This document shows, piece by piece, positions 52,408 to 61,940 of a stretch of 64,000 nt of DNA. The notes under the pieces are model-generated. The model made no database searches, had not been told where the DNA came from, and was given only the letters and a program-made list of their open reading frames with translations. The position numbers were made by a program, and so were the translations under genes. The DNA is from Capnocytophaga bilenii. Lineage in GTDB: Bacteria; Bacteroidota; Bacteroidia; Flavobacteriales; Flavobacteriaceae. The DNA is taken from assembly GCF_017565765.1 (NCBI RefSeq), contig NZ_JAGDYP010000002.1, forward strand, positions 310,001-374,000, read 5' to 3'. Numbering within the stretch: the first letter of the stretch is position 1; each line of letters starts with the position of its first letter.

Positions 52408-54987
52408 TTAATTCACCTCCAGCGAACGCTCTTCATCAAAGCCGTCAGGAAGCGTAAAAACCACCGTATAACGCCCTTTGGGTAGGTAAATATTCCCATC
52501 GGTAGCCGTGCGCAAGAATATGCGCTGCACACTCTTTTCGTAAGCTGTTTTGCCTGCTTCCGAAATAGTTAGGTTATATGGAATGTAGTTAAACCCTTTA
52601 TTTGTCTTATACACCCATTCTTGCAGCGTAACACGCCCTTTTATAATTTTTATAGGTATTTCTTTACCCGCTTGAGAAGCAAAACCCAACAAATACACTT
52701 GCGGTTTTACGGGTGTTTCCCACTCATTGGCAGCATTTCCCCATTGTGCCGAATAAGCAATAGTTGTAGGAGCTTCCAGAGGATAAAACTCTTGCGAAGT
52801 AATAGCAATGCGAAGCTCTTGCATCATTTTGATAGAAGTACTATACACCCCACTACCCAATGTAGCCACTTGCATTTCCCCCGTGCTCTCGTTTATATAA
52901 ATATCACGTATTCCCGTTTCGGGTAAGCCCTTGCTAAATGCTTGCCAGCTTTCGCCCAAGTTGAACGATATATAAAGCCCGTTATCGGTACCTACATACA
53001 AAATCTGTCCGTTGATAGGGTCTTCTTTCACCACATTCACCCGTCCTTCGGGAAGGTTTGAGCGAATGTCCGTCCAGCTTTTTCCGTTGTCGTTACTCAT
53101 AAACACAAAAGGCTCTGCTACCGTTTTATCGGTAGCAATGAGTGTAGCTATCACACGGTTGCGCTGGTGGCGTGAAGCAATTAGGTGATTTACTCGCAAG
53201 GCACGCGGGAAAGCATTGTAAATTTTTCGCCACGTAACCCCACCATTGTCGGTAGTGTAAATCATTCCATCATCACTACCCGTATATAGCAAACCAAACA
53301 TAAAAGGCGATACAGCGATTGCCGAAATCGTCCCGTAAGGTCTATTGCCTTGTTTGCCCCCATTGGTGAGATCGTCCGAGATAGTACGCCAATTCTTACC
53401 CCTATCTATGGAAAGATGCAATTTATTGCTACCTGCAAACATAATATCTTGATTTTGTGCCGAAATTGCCAGCGGGATACGATTGCCAAAGCGCAAAGGT
53501 GCTTTGTTCTCACCATAAAACAAGTTCCCCCAATCCTCTTTGGGTGTCAAGCTATTGTCTAAATTGGCTATTTGCACCGCTTGTGGTACATTCTTCGGTT
53601 CAAAGCTCTTTCCGTTGTCATACGAAACCAACAAACCATTATTGGTATTGCAAAACAAAGTGCCACCTTGCATATAAATACCCTCATAACGTTTCTCTAA
53701 ACTTACGGGCTGCTTGCTACGCCACGTAACACCCCCATCTACTGATTCCAATAAAGGGTATCCTCCTATAAACAAATGGTCTTTATTGCTATCCTCTACT
53801 GCTATTCCGCCAAAGAACTCACCATCTTGGTAATACGTATCGTTTAGCGGTAGCGAATGCGTTTTTTCCCAGTGCAATCCCCCATCTTTGGTTACATACA
53901 CTTCGGCACCCACTACTTCTTTGGGATTCAGCTGCAAATAATTCAGCAAGCGCGAAGGCGAAGTTACTTCCGCAGCAATCATATCTTTTAGCTGTTGCGC
54001 TTTGTATTTGTGATTCTCACCAATATTTGCCAGAAAAAACTCCAACCGCTGATTGTCCAACGCCAAAAAGTCCGTTTTACTCATTCCTTCAAAATCATTA
54101 GCCGAAAGATGAATTTTATACGCCTTTTGCAACTCATTATCAGTATTATTTGCTTTTTTTATAGTACGGTTATCTACCACAGCATAGTAAGTATTTTTAT
54201 CAAAGAGAGCCACCCCTATTTTTCCTATTCGGTTCCCCTCAAGAAAACCATTTCCACTGATTTTGTTCCACGTATCGCCCCCATCTGTACTTTTGTAAAT
54301 AGCGCTATTGCTGCCAAAAGGCACACTTTCCCACTCGCTGTTGTTGCATTCCCAAGCGGTAGCCAGCAATACAGCCCCGTCTTCCGAAGCTACCAAGCCA
54401 CTCACCCCCGTGCGAGTACTCAAAGCTAATTTCTGTTGCCACGTTCTGCCCCCGTCAGTAGTTTTAAAAATACCACGTTTGTCGTCTCCTTTGTAAAGGT
54501 TGCCCATAGCCGTTAGTAGCATTTCCTGCGGATTATTGACGTTTAAATAAATCCCACTGCTGCGTTCAGCAGGTACCGCCCCACGAAACTCAGTAGTCGC
54601 ACCCCAGTCAGCCGATACAAATAAGCCGTATGGCGTAACAATAGCCAGCACACCGCGCTGCCAATCCACCGCCAGTGCACGTACCTGCATTGTAGGCATT
54701 GTAGTACATAGCGGTGCAAACGTTACCCCTCCGTTTTTTGTATGCCATATTCCCCCATCTTCAGGCGAAATAACAAATTCGGCACTATTTTTCTGATTTA
54801 CACACAATGCCACCACACGGCTACCCGCAGCCTTTACCTGCACCCGTTCAAAAGGCGTTTCGCTCACCCACGAATTAGTTTTAAGTTCTTGTTTTTCCCG
54901 AAAAGATAGCGGCAAAGCCACCTGCGCCTGCACACCACCCCCCATTACCAAGAGCCACATCCACGATAGAAAATATTTTTTCATCAT
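52408..54987 (-). CDS. Secreted BNR/sortilin-like beta-propeller protein
   Basis: An 859-residue protein with a signal peptide ending GGGVQAQ. At least eight Asp-box/BNR motifs are visible (HTKNGGVTF, TTDGGRTWQQ, STDGGDTWNK, TKDGGLHWEK, SVDGGVTWRS, TTDNGGVTWRK, SNDNGKSWTD, NLGESWQAF), giving two propeller domains as in VPS10/sortilin-like Bacteroidota proteins. The last 130 residues form a beta-rich domain. I see no T9SS sorting domain, so it is probably periplasmic or secreted another way. Function unknown; the family includes glycosidase-annotated proteins without proof. Confidence 0.85.
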   Translation of the reverse strand: MMKKYFLSWMWLLVMGGGVQAQVALPLSFREKQELKTNSWVSETPFERVQVKAAGSRVVALCVNQKNSAEFVISPEDGGIWHTKNGGVTFAPLCTTMPTMQVRALAVDWQRGVLAIVTPYGLFVSADWGATTEFRGAVPAERSSGIYLNVNNPQEMLLTAMGNLYKGDDKRGIFKTTDGGRTWQQKLALSTRTGVSGLVASEDGAVLLATAWECNNSEWESVPFGSNSAIYKSTDGGDTWNKISGNGFLEGNRIGKIGVALFDKNTYYAVVDNRTIKKANNTDNELQKAYKIHLSANDFEGMSKTDFLALDNQRLEFFLANIGENHKYKAQQLKDMIAAEVTSPSRLLNYLQLNPKEVVGAEVYVTKDGGLHWEKTHSLPLNDTYYQDGEFFGGIAVEDSNKDHLFIGGYPLLESVDGGVTWRSKQPVSLEKRYEGIYMQGGTLFCNTNNGLLVSYDNGKSFEPKNVPQAVQIANLDNSLTPKEDWGNLFYGENKAPLRFGNRIPLAISAQNQDIMFAGSNKLHLSIDRGKNWRTISDDLTNGGKQGNRPYGTISAIAVSPFMFGLLYTGSDDGMIYTTDNGGVTWRKIYNAFPRALRVNHLIASRHQRNRVIATLIATDKTVAEPFVFMSNDNGKSWTDIRSNLPEGRVNVVKEDPINGQILYVGTDNGLYISFNLGESWQAFSKGLPETGIRDIYINESTGEMQVATLGSGVYSTSIKMMQELRIAITSQEFYPLEAPTTIAYSAQWGNAANEWETPVKPQVYLLGFASQAGKEIPIKIIKGRVTLQEWVYKTNKGFNYIPYNLTISEAGKTAYEKSVQRIFLRTATDGNIYLPKGRYTVVFTLPDGFDEERSLEVN

Positions 54988-55087
54988 TACAAAAAGTTAC
55001 AAGTTTGTTGTTTTATAGCACAATACCCTTCTGTCCCCTTAACCTAATAAATCGGCTATACCCAATTTATCCAACCGTTATCTTCAG

Positions 55088-55120
55088 AGCGAACCTTGAG
55101 CGAAGGATAAGTGAAGGAAA
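55088..55120. repeat. Three 11-nt repeat units
   Basis: AGCGAACCTTG, AGCGAAGGATA and AGTGAAGGAAA: a short third copy of the 12408/46504 repeat family. Confidence 0.75.
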
Positions 55121-55174
55121 GTCGGCGAGCTTTAATTTCTTTAAAAACGACTGCAAAATTACAAAAAAAAGTAA

Positions 55175-55182
55175 TACCTTTG
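55175..55182 (+). promoter_or_regulatory. -7 box of the PPIase gene
   Basis: TACCTTTG, 26 bases before the ATG at 55209. Confidence 0.65.
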
Positions 55183-55208
55183 CCCTTTCAAACTAAATAT
55201 TCAATACA

Positions 55209-56144
55209 ATGGAAAACGGAATTTATGCCAAAATAACCACTGCCAAAGGGGATATTTTAATCCAACTTACCTACCAGCTTACCCCAGCTACTGTAGGAAA
55301 TTTCGTAGCTCTTGCCGAAGGAACTATGAAAAACACCCAAAAACCACTCGGCACACCTTATTATGACGGACTTACCTTTCATCGTGTGATTCCTAATTTT
55401 ATGATACAAGGCGGTTGCCCGCTGGGAACAGGTACCGGCGACCCTGGTTACCGCTTTGATGATGAGTTTCACCCCTCACTAAAGCACGACAAGGCAGGCG
55501 TCATATCAATGGCAAATGCAGGAGCAGGAACTAATGGTAGCCAATTTTTTATCACTCACCTCCCTACACCTTGGCTCGACAATAAGCATACTGTCTTCGG
55601 ACAAGTAATTGAAGGGCAAAACGTAGTAGATACTATTGCTCAAGGTGATAAAATTGAAAAAATAACCATTATAAGAGTAGGCGAAGAAGCTGAAAAATGG
55701 GACGCTCTTAAAGCCTTCAATAGTTTAAACGAAGCCAAAGCCGCACGCCTTGCCGAGCAAAAACGCAAAAACGAAGAAGCCTTCGCTAAAGAAATAGAAG
55801 GTTTTGATAAAACAGAAAGCGGATTGTACTACAAAATTACCCAATACGGTAATGGTAAAAAACCACAAGCAGGACAAAAAGTAGCAGTACATTACACAGG
55901 TATGCTTCTTGATAAATCAGTATTTGATAGCTCTTATAGTCGCCGACAGCCACTAAACTTTACCGTAGGAGTAGGGCAGGTGATAGAAGGCTGGGACGAA
56001 GGCATCCTTTTGCTTCACGAAGGCGATAAAGCCCGCCTTGTAATCCCTTCCGACCTCGCTTACGGCGCCAGCGGCGCAGGTGGAGTAATTCCACCCCACG
56101 CCCCCCTCATTTTTGATGTAGAGTTGGTAAAGGTTAATGATTAA
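55209..56144 (+). CDS. Fused cyclophilin-FKBP peptidyl-prolyl isomerase
   Basis: A 311-residue protein with two unrelated isomerase domains. Residues about 6-155 form a cyclophilin (FHRVIPNFMIQGGCPLGTG, GAGTNGSQFFIT, HTVFGQVIEG). A charged helical linker (about 165-205) leads to an FKBP domain (about 215-309; VAVHYTGMLLDKSVFDSSY, VGQVIEGWDEGI, YGASGAGGVIPPHAPLIF). No signal peptide, so it should act on proteins in the cytoplasm. Such dual-family immunophilins are known but uncommon. Ends in a terminator. Confidence 0.93.
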   Translation: MENGIYAKITTAKGDILIQLTYQLTPATVGNFVALAEGTMKNTQKPLGTPYYDGLTFHRVIPNFMIQGGCPLGTGTGDPGYRFDDEFHPSLKHDKAGVISMANAGAGTNGSQFFITHLPTPWLDNKHTVFGQVIEGQNVVDTIAQGDKIEKITIIRVGEEAEKWDALKAFNSLNEAKAARLAEQKRKNEEAFAKEIEGFDKTESGLYYKITQYGNGKKPQAGQKVAVHYTGMLLDKSVFDSSYSRRQPLNFTVGVGQVIEGWDEGILLLHEGDKARLVIPSDLAYGASGAGGVIPPHAPLIFDVELVKVND

Positions 56145-56149
56145 AGTAC

Positions 56150-56186
56150 ACTTTGGCAAAGCCCCAAGCTTTGCCAAAGTTTTTTA
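56150..56186 (+). terminator. Terminator of the PPIase gene
   Basis: 12-bp stem ACTTTGGCAAAG / CTTTGCCAAAGT with a 7-base loop and T6, five bases after the stop codon. Confidence 0.9.
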
Positions 56187-56343
56187 TATATTGATAATCA
56201 ATTACTTTTAGTAGTGCAAAAATGTTTCACCCCCCTCTATTAACCATTAATCACAAACAAAAGTAAGATGCTGATTTTCAGCACATACGAAAAAGAAGTG
56301 AAAATATTTTTTCTACAATCATAGCTAATTACAAATAAATAAT

Positions 56344-56351
56344 TACCTTTG
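56344..56351 (+). promoter_or_regulatory. -7 box of the DEAD-box helicase
   Basis: TACCTTTG, 53 bases before the ATG. Confidence 0.6.
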
Positions 56352-56404
56352 TACCTTAAATAGAGTGAATAAACAACAAATCAACTCTTTCACAAATCAC
56401 ATCA

Positions 56405-58138
56405 ATGAATCCATTTGAACAATTAGGGCTCGAAACACCCATCCTCAAAGCCATTACTGATATGGGCTTTGAAACTCCTTCCGAAATACAACAAAAAGCA
56501 ATCCCTACGCTACTTGGCGAAGATACCGATATGGTAGCTCTCGCACAAACAGGTACAGGCAAAACTGCTGCCTTTGGCTTTCCTCTACTGCAAAAAATAA
56601 ATACTGATAGCAAACACACACAAGGTCTTATCCTTTCGCCTACGCGTGAACTATGCTTGCAAATAGCTTCTGAACTTAAAAACTATGCCAAATACCTCCC
56701 ACAAATAAATGTGGTGGCTATTTATGGCGGGGCAAGCATTGACGACCAAGCTAAACAGCTCAAAAAAGGGGCACAAATCATCGTGGCTACCCCTGGTCGT
56801 ATGCAGGATATGATCAAACGCAACTTCGTAGATATTACCAATATTAGCTACTGCATCTTAGACGAAGCTGATGAAATGCTCAATATGGGCTTTTACGAAG
56901 ATATTAACGCTATACTTTCATACACACCACAAGACAAAAGCACGTGGCTCTTCTCGGCTACAATGCCTAACGAAGTAGCCAAAATTGCACGTAAATTTAT
57001 GCGTAAACCTATAGAAATTACCGTAGGCACACGCAACCAAGCAAGTAATACCGTACAGCACGAGTATTATTTAGTAAACGGGCGACACCGCTATTTGGCT
57101 CTAAAACGATTGGCTGATGCCAATCCCGATATATTTTCAGTAGTATTTTGCCGCACCAAACGCGATACACAAGCCGTAGCCGAAAAACTTATTGAAGATG
57201 GTTATAATGCAGCAGCATTACACGGCGATTTAAGCCAAAACCAACGCGATTTGGTAATGAAATCCTTCAGAGCAAGGCAAATACAAATGCTTATAGCTAC
57301 CGATGTAGCTGCACGAGGCATAGACGTTGATGATATTACCCACGTAATCCACTACCAGCTTCCCGATGAAATAGAAACCTATAACCACCGCAGTGGTCGT
57401 ACAGGGCGCGCAGGCAAATCAGGGATATCAATGGTAATATTGCCTAAAAGTGAGATTAGAAAAATAAAAGAAATAGAACGCGTTATCGGGCAACATTTTG
57501 AGCAAAAACAACTACCTACAGGGATTGAAATATGCGAAATACAACTGTATCACCTTGCCAATAACCTCAAAAACGTAGAGGTAAACCCCGATATAGAAGA
57601 CTATTTACCTGCTATACACAAAGAATTACAAGATTTAGACCGCGAAACACTTGTAAAGAAAATATTTTCAGTAGAATTTACTCGTTTTTATAACTATTAT
57701 AAAAATGCCGAGCACCTATCTATTTCCGATGAAGGCGGTACTAAAAACAATGAAACACATAGCGGCAACAGCGTACGCTACTTTATCAATATAGGCGAGC
57801 GAGATGGTTACGATTGGCGTACCCTTAAAGACTTCCTAAAAGCAACGCTTAATCTCGGCAAAGATGAAGTATTTCAAGTAGATGTAAAGAACAGCTTTTC
57901 TTTTTTCAATACAGAGAGCAACCATACCGCCTTAGTGATGGATACCTTCAACGATTTCAGGTTGGATGGGCGTTTTATCAATGTAGAGATTTCAAATAAG
58001 GGCGCAGGACGAGGACGAGGTGGCAAGCGTGAAGACGAAGGGCGTAGCAAGAAAAAATCACAGCCCAACAGCCGAAAACAAAAAACCATTGAAGCCTTTG
58101 ACAAAGCTTTTGGAGGGAAGAAAAAGAAGAAGAAATAA
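56405..58138 (+). CDS. DEAD-box ATP-dependent RNA helicase with DbpA-type RNA-binding domain
   Basis: A 577-residue helicase. Motifs in order: Q motif (ETPSEIQQKAIP), AQTGTGKTAAFGFP, PTRELCLQ, LDEADEMLNMGF, FSATMP, then ATDVAARGIDVDD and HRSGRTGRAGKSG. A DbpA/CsdA-like RNA-binding domain lies at about 465-540, followed by an Arg/Gly and Lys-rich tail (GRGRGGKREDEGRSKKK, ending in six Lys). Probably helps ribosome assembly or cold adaptation. Confidence 0.95.
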   Translation: MNPFEQLGLETPILKAITDMGFETPSEIQQKAIPTLLGEDTDMVALAQTGTGKTAAFGFPLLQKINTDSKHTQGLILSPTRELCLQIASELKNYAKYLPQINVVAIYGGASIDDQAKQLKKGAQIIVATPGRMQDMIKRNFVDITNISYCILDEADEMLNMGFYEDINAILSYTPQDKSTWLFSATMPNEVAKIARKFMRKPIEITVGTRNQASNTVQHEYYLVNGRHRYLALKRLADANPDIFSVVFCRTKRDTQAVAEKLIEDGYNAAALHGDLSQNQRDLVMKSFRARQIQMLIATDVAARGIDVDDITHVIHYQLPDEIETYNHRSGRTGRAGKSGISMVILPKSEIRKIKEIERVIGQHFEQKQLPTGIEICEIQLYHLANNLKNVEVNPDIEDYLPAIHKELQDLDRETLVKKIFSVEFTRFYNYYKNAEHLSISDEGGTKNNETHSGNSVRYFINIGERDGYDWRTLKDFLKATLNLGKDEVFQVDVKNSFSFFNTESNHTALVMDTFNDFRLDGRFINVEISNKGAGRGRGGKREDEGRSKKKSQPNSRKQKTIEAFDKAFGGKKKKKK

Positions 58139-58164
58139 CTTACGTTAATTTTTAAAGAAAAATA

Positions 58165-58197
58165 TTTGGAAAGTAATAAAAAGATTTTGTACATTTG
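58165..58197 (+). promoter_or_regulatory. Promoter of nhaD
   Basis: TTTG (58165-58168), 21 bases, TACATTTG (58190-58197), 33 bases before the ATG. Confidence 0.65.
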
Positions 58198-58230
58198 CGC
58201 CGTTAAAAATTATTAAAAATATTATTTTAT

Positions 58231-59562
58231 ATGGAAGCTTGGATTATTGCCGTTTTCTTTATCGGCTATTTCTGTATCACTACTGAACATCAAATAAAAG
58301 TAGACAAAACTATTTCGGCTTTAGCTATGGCTGTCATTTGCTGGACTATCCTAAAAGTGTGGAATATTGGTGTAATGCACATCGAGGGCAGCACTTTAGT
58401 TCCTGTAAGTACCGATGCTATGGGGAATGCCAATGCCATAGATGCGGCACTACAACACCACTTGGCTGAAACTGCCGAAATCTTATTCTTCTTAATCGGT
58501 GCAATGACTATCGTAGAGGTAATTGATATGCACCGTGGCTTTGAAATTATCAAGCGTATTATTCGTACCAAAAGTAAAGTAAAACTGCTGTGGATTATCG
58601 GTATTATCGCTTTCTTCTTATCAGCTATTATTGATAACCTTACTACTACTATTATCCTTATCACTATTGTACGCAAACTAATCCCCGACCAAAAAGAACG
58701 TATTTGGTATGCATCACTTATTGTAATTGCTGCCAATGCAGGAGGAGCTTGGTCGCCAATAGGAGACGTAACTACTACAATGCTTTGGGTGAAAAACAAA
58801 GTGAGCGCAGCTAAATTAGTAGAATATGTATTTATCCCTTCCACTATATGTTTAGTAGTACCATTGCTTATCGCTTCGTTCTTACCTGTCTTTAGAGGTA
58901 AAGTAGAAACAAATAGTAGTGATGAAGTTACTATTTACAAAAGCAGTATGCCGGTATTAGTAACAGGGTTTATCGCTATTATCTTTGTACCTATTTTTAA
59001 ATCGGTTACACATTTGCCTCCTTATATAGGAATGCTTTTTGCCTTAGCTACAATGTGGTTTGTGGGTGAAAAACTAAAACCTATAAGCGAATTGAATGAC
59101 GAAGACAGCGAAAAATTTGGGATACACCGCGCTTTAAGCCGTATTGAGTTTTCAAGTATATTATTCTTTTTGGGTATATTATTAGCGGTAGCTTCATTGC
59201 AAACCATCGGTACGCTATTCAATTTTGCACAAACACTGAACGAAACTATTCCTAGCAAAAACGTAGTGGTATTACTATTAGGATTTGCTTCGGCAGTGAT
59301 AGACAACGTGCCATTGGTGGCTGCTAGTATGGGTATGTTCCAAGAAGGATTGGATAATGGTATATGGCATTTTATAGCTTACTCAGCAGGAACAGGTGGT
59401 AGCTTGCTTATCATAGGTTCGGCAGCAGGAGTTGTAGCTATGGGTATGGAAAAGATTAGCTTCTTTTGGTATGCTAAAAATATTCTTTGGATGGCACTAT
59501 TAGGCTTTATATTAGGCTATCTCACCTTAGTGACATTTGAGGCAATGCACGTATTTGGTTAA
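58231..59562 (+). CDS. nhaD: Sodium:proton antiporter NhaD
   Basis: A 443-residue inner-membrane protein with about 12 helices of the ion transporter superfamily. NhaD signatures include FFLSAIIDNLTTTIILIT, NAGGAWSPIGDVTTTMLW and SAVIDNVPLVAASMGMF. It exports Na+ or Li+ in exchange for protons. Monocistronic between its promoter and a terminator. Confidence 0.93.
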   Translation: MEAWIIAVFFIGYFCITTEHQIKVDKTISALAMAVICWTILKVWNIGVMHIEGSTLVPVSTDAMGNANAIDAALQHHLAETAEILFFLIGAMTIVEVIDMHRGFEIIKRIIRTKSKVKLLWIIGIIAFFLSAIIDNLTTTIILITIVRKLIPDQKERIWYASLIVIAANAGGAWSPIGDVTTTMLWVKNKVSAAKLVEYVFIPSTICLVVPLLIASFLPVFRGKVETNSSDEVTIYKSSMPVLVTGFIAIIFVPIFKSVTHLPPYIGMLFALATMWFVGEKLKPISELNDEDSEKFGIHRALSRIEFSSILFFLGILLAVASLQTIGTLFNFAQTLNETIPSKNVVVLLLGFASAVIDNVPLVAASMGMFQEGLDNGIWHFIAYSAGTGGSLLIIGSAAGVVAMGMEKISFFWYAKNILWMALLGFILGYLTLVTFEAMHVFG

Positions 59563-59586
59563 TAATTAATGATATATAAATCAAGA

Positions 59587-59625
59587 AAAGTCGGTTAGGA
59601 ATATTACTTAACCGACTTTATTTGT
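59587..59625 (+). terminator. Terminator of nhaD
   Basis: 11-bp stem AAAGTCGGTTA / TAACCGACTTT with an 11-base loop, followed by TATTTG. Confidence 0.8.
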
Positions 59626-59692
59626 TAAACTTACTCTTTGTGATAGTAAAATTAAATTCATAGTTTAGCGTTCAGAATTCAAAATTATTTTG

Positions 59693-59700
59693 TATTTTTG
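59693..59700 (+). promoter_or_regulatory. -7 box of the second PAP2 gene
   Basis: TATTTTTG, 21 bases before ATG 59722; the position rules out the TTG at 59698 as start. Confidence 0.55.
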
Positions 59701-59721
59701 CAGTACTTAAAAATCAACCTT

Positions 59722-60285
59722 ATGCTGGAATTTATTATTCAGAAAGACAAAGATTTGCTTTGTTTCTTAAATAGTTGGGGTAGTTCTTCAGCCGATTCAC
59801 TATGGCTGCTGATTACCAATCAATGGACTTCACTACCGCTATACTTCTTGCTCTTATATTTCTGTATTAAACACTTACATTGGAAAAAGACGTTATTTGT
59901 ACTACTATGTGTAGGGCTGCTTATCGCAACTACCGACCAAGTAGCAAATGTTTTTAAATACGGTTTTGAACGCTTGCGTCCCTGCCACGATGAAACTTTG
60001 GCAGGGCAAATGCGTTATGTGATTTGTGGAGGTAAATATGGGTTCTTTTCGGCTCACGCTGCCAATACAATGGCTCTGACAGTATTCTTTACTTTGTTGT
60101 TGAAAAAATATTTAAAGTATATAGGAGTGCTGTTGGTATGCTGGTCGGTAATCGTAAGTTATAGCAGGATTTACCTTGGGGTGCACTTCCCAGGAGATGT
60201 GATAGTGGGCTGGTGTATTGGCTCTTTGTTTGCCTTGCTTTATTATCGCTTATGGCTGATGATAGCTGCTAAGATAAATGGCTGA
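59722..60285 (+). CDS. PAP2-family integral membrane phosphatase
   Basis: A 187-residue protein with about five transmembrane helices. The three PAP2 motifs are KYGFERLRP, FFSAHAANT and SYSRIYLGVHFPGD. This compact form resembles undecaprenyl-diphosphate or lipid phosphatases of flavobacteria. Acts on the periplasmic face of the inner membrane; the substrate is not certain. Its stop overlaps the next start (TGATG), so the two genes are probably co-translated. Confidence 0.88.
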   Translation: MLEFIIQKDKDLLCFLNSWGSSSADSLWLLITNQWTSLPLYFLLLYFCIKHLHWKKTLFVLLCVGLLIATTDQVANVFKYGFERLRPCHDETLAGQMRYVICGGKYGFFSAHAANTMALTVFFTLLLKKYLKYIGVLLVCWSVIVSYSRIYLGVHFPGDVIVGWCIGSLFALLYYRLWLMIAAKING

Positions 60286-61553
60286 TGAAAGAGGATTTTT
60301 TGCATTATCTTTGGCGTTATAAACGAGTGCCATTGCATTGTGAGCTTACTTCGGGCGAGAGGTTAGAAATTCGTTGTTTTGGCACTTATAATAGGCTTGC
60401 TGGTCCTGATTTTACGGGAGCACAGCTGGTTATTGGTGAGCAGCTTTGGGCAGGCTGTGTAGAGATGCACCTAAAGTCTTCCGACTGGTACTTACACGGA
60501 CACGAATATGATACAGCGTATAACAATGTGATTCTACATATAGTATGGGAGCACGATATAGAAGTATTTGATGTGAATAACGTGCCTATTCCTACCTTAG
60601 AGCTTCGGAATTGGGTGTCTGAAGAGTTATTGAGTACCTATCGGGAGTCATTGGCTGGAGGGTATAAGTTTATTACTTGTGAGCGGTTGTATAATACCGT
60701 GCCTGCTATTACTTTGCTTAGCTGGAATGAGCGGCTTTTAGTGGAACGATTGGAAGAAAAAGCTACTCTTGTACGACAACTGTGGATAGATTGCCAATAC
60801 GACTGGGAAAAGGTACTTTTTATGTGTTTGTTGAAACACTTTGGAGGAACTGTAAATGGTGAGGTTTTTATGCAGTTGGGTAGGGGAGTGCCTTTTTCAG
60901 TTATCAGAAAAGAACGAGTACACCCCTTGCGATTAGAAGCTTTGCTGTTGGGCTTGGCAGGCTTGTTACCTGAGGAAACCGAATGGCAGTATGTAACAAA
61001 ACTATATGAGGATTTTGTGTATCTGAAACAGAAGTATAGTTTAGGGCTCTTGCCTCTGCGTATGAATTTTAAAGGATTACGCCCACAGGGTTTTCCTACA
61101 ATTAGATTGGCACAGTTGGCACAAGTATATGAAAGTAAGGAGGGGCTTTTTTCGCAATTGATAGAGGTAAAAAGCTTTAAAGATTTGAAAACACTTTTTA
61201 AAGTTAAGCTATCGGAGTTTTGGGAAACGCATTATACCTTTGGTAAGGTTTCTAAAAAGGTAAGAAAGCCGTTAAGCGATAGTTTTATAGCTCTTATTTG
61301 GGTGAATGTGCTTATTCCATTAAAGTATCTTTATTATAAAACGCAAGGTAGAGATGTGAGTGAAGAACTAATGGAGGTAATGAAGCTACTACCTGCCGAT
61401 AATAATGGAGTTATAGATGCTTTTAAGAACTTAGGAGCAGAAATGAAGTGTGCTTTTGACAGTCAGGTGTTATTGCACCAGTACAAGTATTATTGCCAAC
61501 GTAAGCGTTGTTTAGATTGTGCGGTTGGGGTTGCATTATTGGGTAAGAGCTAA
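60285..61553 (+). CDS. DUF2851 family protein
   Basis: A 422-residue protein typical of Bacteroidota: start KEDFLHYLWRYKRVPL, then GPDFTGAQLVIG, WAGCVEMHLKSSDWYLHGH with conserved His/Glu/Asp residues that look like a metal or catalytic site, and a C-terminal Cys-rich end (YKYYCQRKRCLDCAVG). The function is unknown. Cytoplasmic by lack of signal. Coupled to the PAP2 gene; its last 18 bases overlap a convergent gene. Confidence 0.88.
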   Translation: MKEDFLHYLWRYKRVPLHCELTSGERLEIRCFGTYNRLAGPDFTGAQLVIGEQLWAGCVEMHLKSSDWYLHGHEYDTAYNNVILHIVWEHDIEVFDVNNVPIPTLELRNWVSEELLSTYRESLAGGYKFITCERLYNTVPAITLLSWNERLLVERLEEKATLVRQLWIDCQYDWEKVLFMCLLKHFGGTVNGEVFMQLGRGVPFSVIRKERVHPLRLEALLLGLAGLLPEETEWQYVTKLYEDFVYLKQKYSLGLLPLRMNFKGLRPQGFPTIRLAQLAQVYESKEGLFSQLIEVKSFKDLKTLFKVKLSEFWETHYTFGKVSKKVRKPLSDSFIALIWVNVLIPLKYLYYKTQGRDVSEELMEVMKLLPADNNGVIDAFKNLGAEMKCAFDSQVLLHQYKYYCQRKRCLDCAVGVALLGKS

Positions 61554-61925
61554 TAACTGATTGTAAGCACTCTCAAAAGCAAGAAGATTGATAGAGGTAT
61601 TTATTTTTAGAGCTTGTAAGTATGTAAGGAGTTTTTCGGTAGGTAGATAGCCGCCGTTCCCTCTAATAGCACTATAAAAGCGCCTGTTACCCTCTTGGTA
61701 GTTTTTCGCAACAGCTTCCAGAGTAAGAGGTTGCCCAATGAGAGATGTTTCATTGTCTAAAAGAAGGATTTGAGTGTTGCAGTGTGAATAATCTAACTGA
61801 GTGGTTAGCTCTTGTAACTCACTTTTTAAGGCAATAGCATAAAATCCTACAGCCAATAAAGATTGTAGATAATCTTTATTGGCTGTAGTTACACACTCTA
61901 TAAGTTGTAAGTTGTTATTGAGCAT
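61536..61925 (-). CDS. Unknown 129-residue protein next to wzz
   Basis: No signal peptide or transmembrane helix. Moderately Leu/Asn/Gln-rich, with YAIALKSELQELTTQLDY, NRRFYSAIRGNGGYLPTEKL and INTSINLLAFESAYNQLLAL as the clearest stretches. I recognise no family. It starts 15 bases after wzz and is probably part of the same transcript; it overlaps the DUF2851 gene end by 18 bases. Confidence 0.6.
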   Translation of the reverse strand: MLNNNLQLIECVTTANKDYLQSLLAVGFYAIALKSELQELTTQLDYSHCNTQILLLDNETSLIGQPLTLEAVAKNYQEGNRRFYSAIRGNGGYLPTEKLLTYLQALKINTSINLLAFESAYNQLLALTQ

Positions 61926-61940
61926 CTTATAAAGGCTGTT

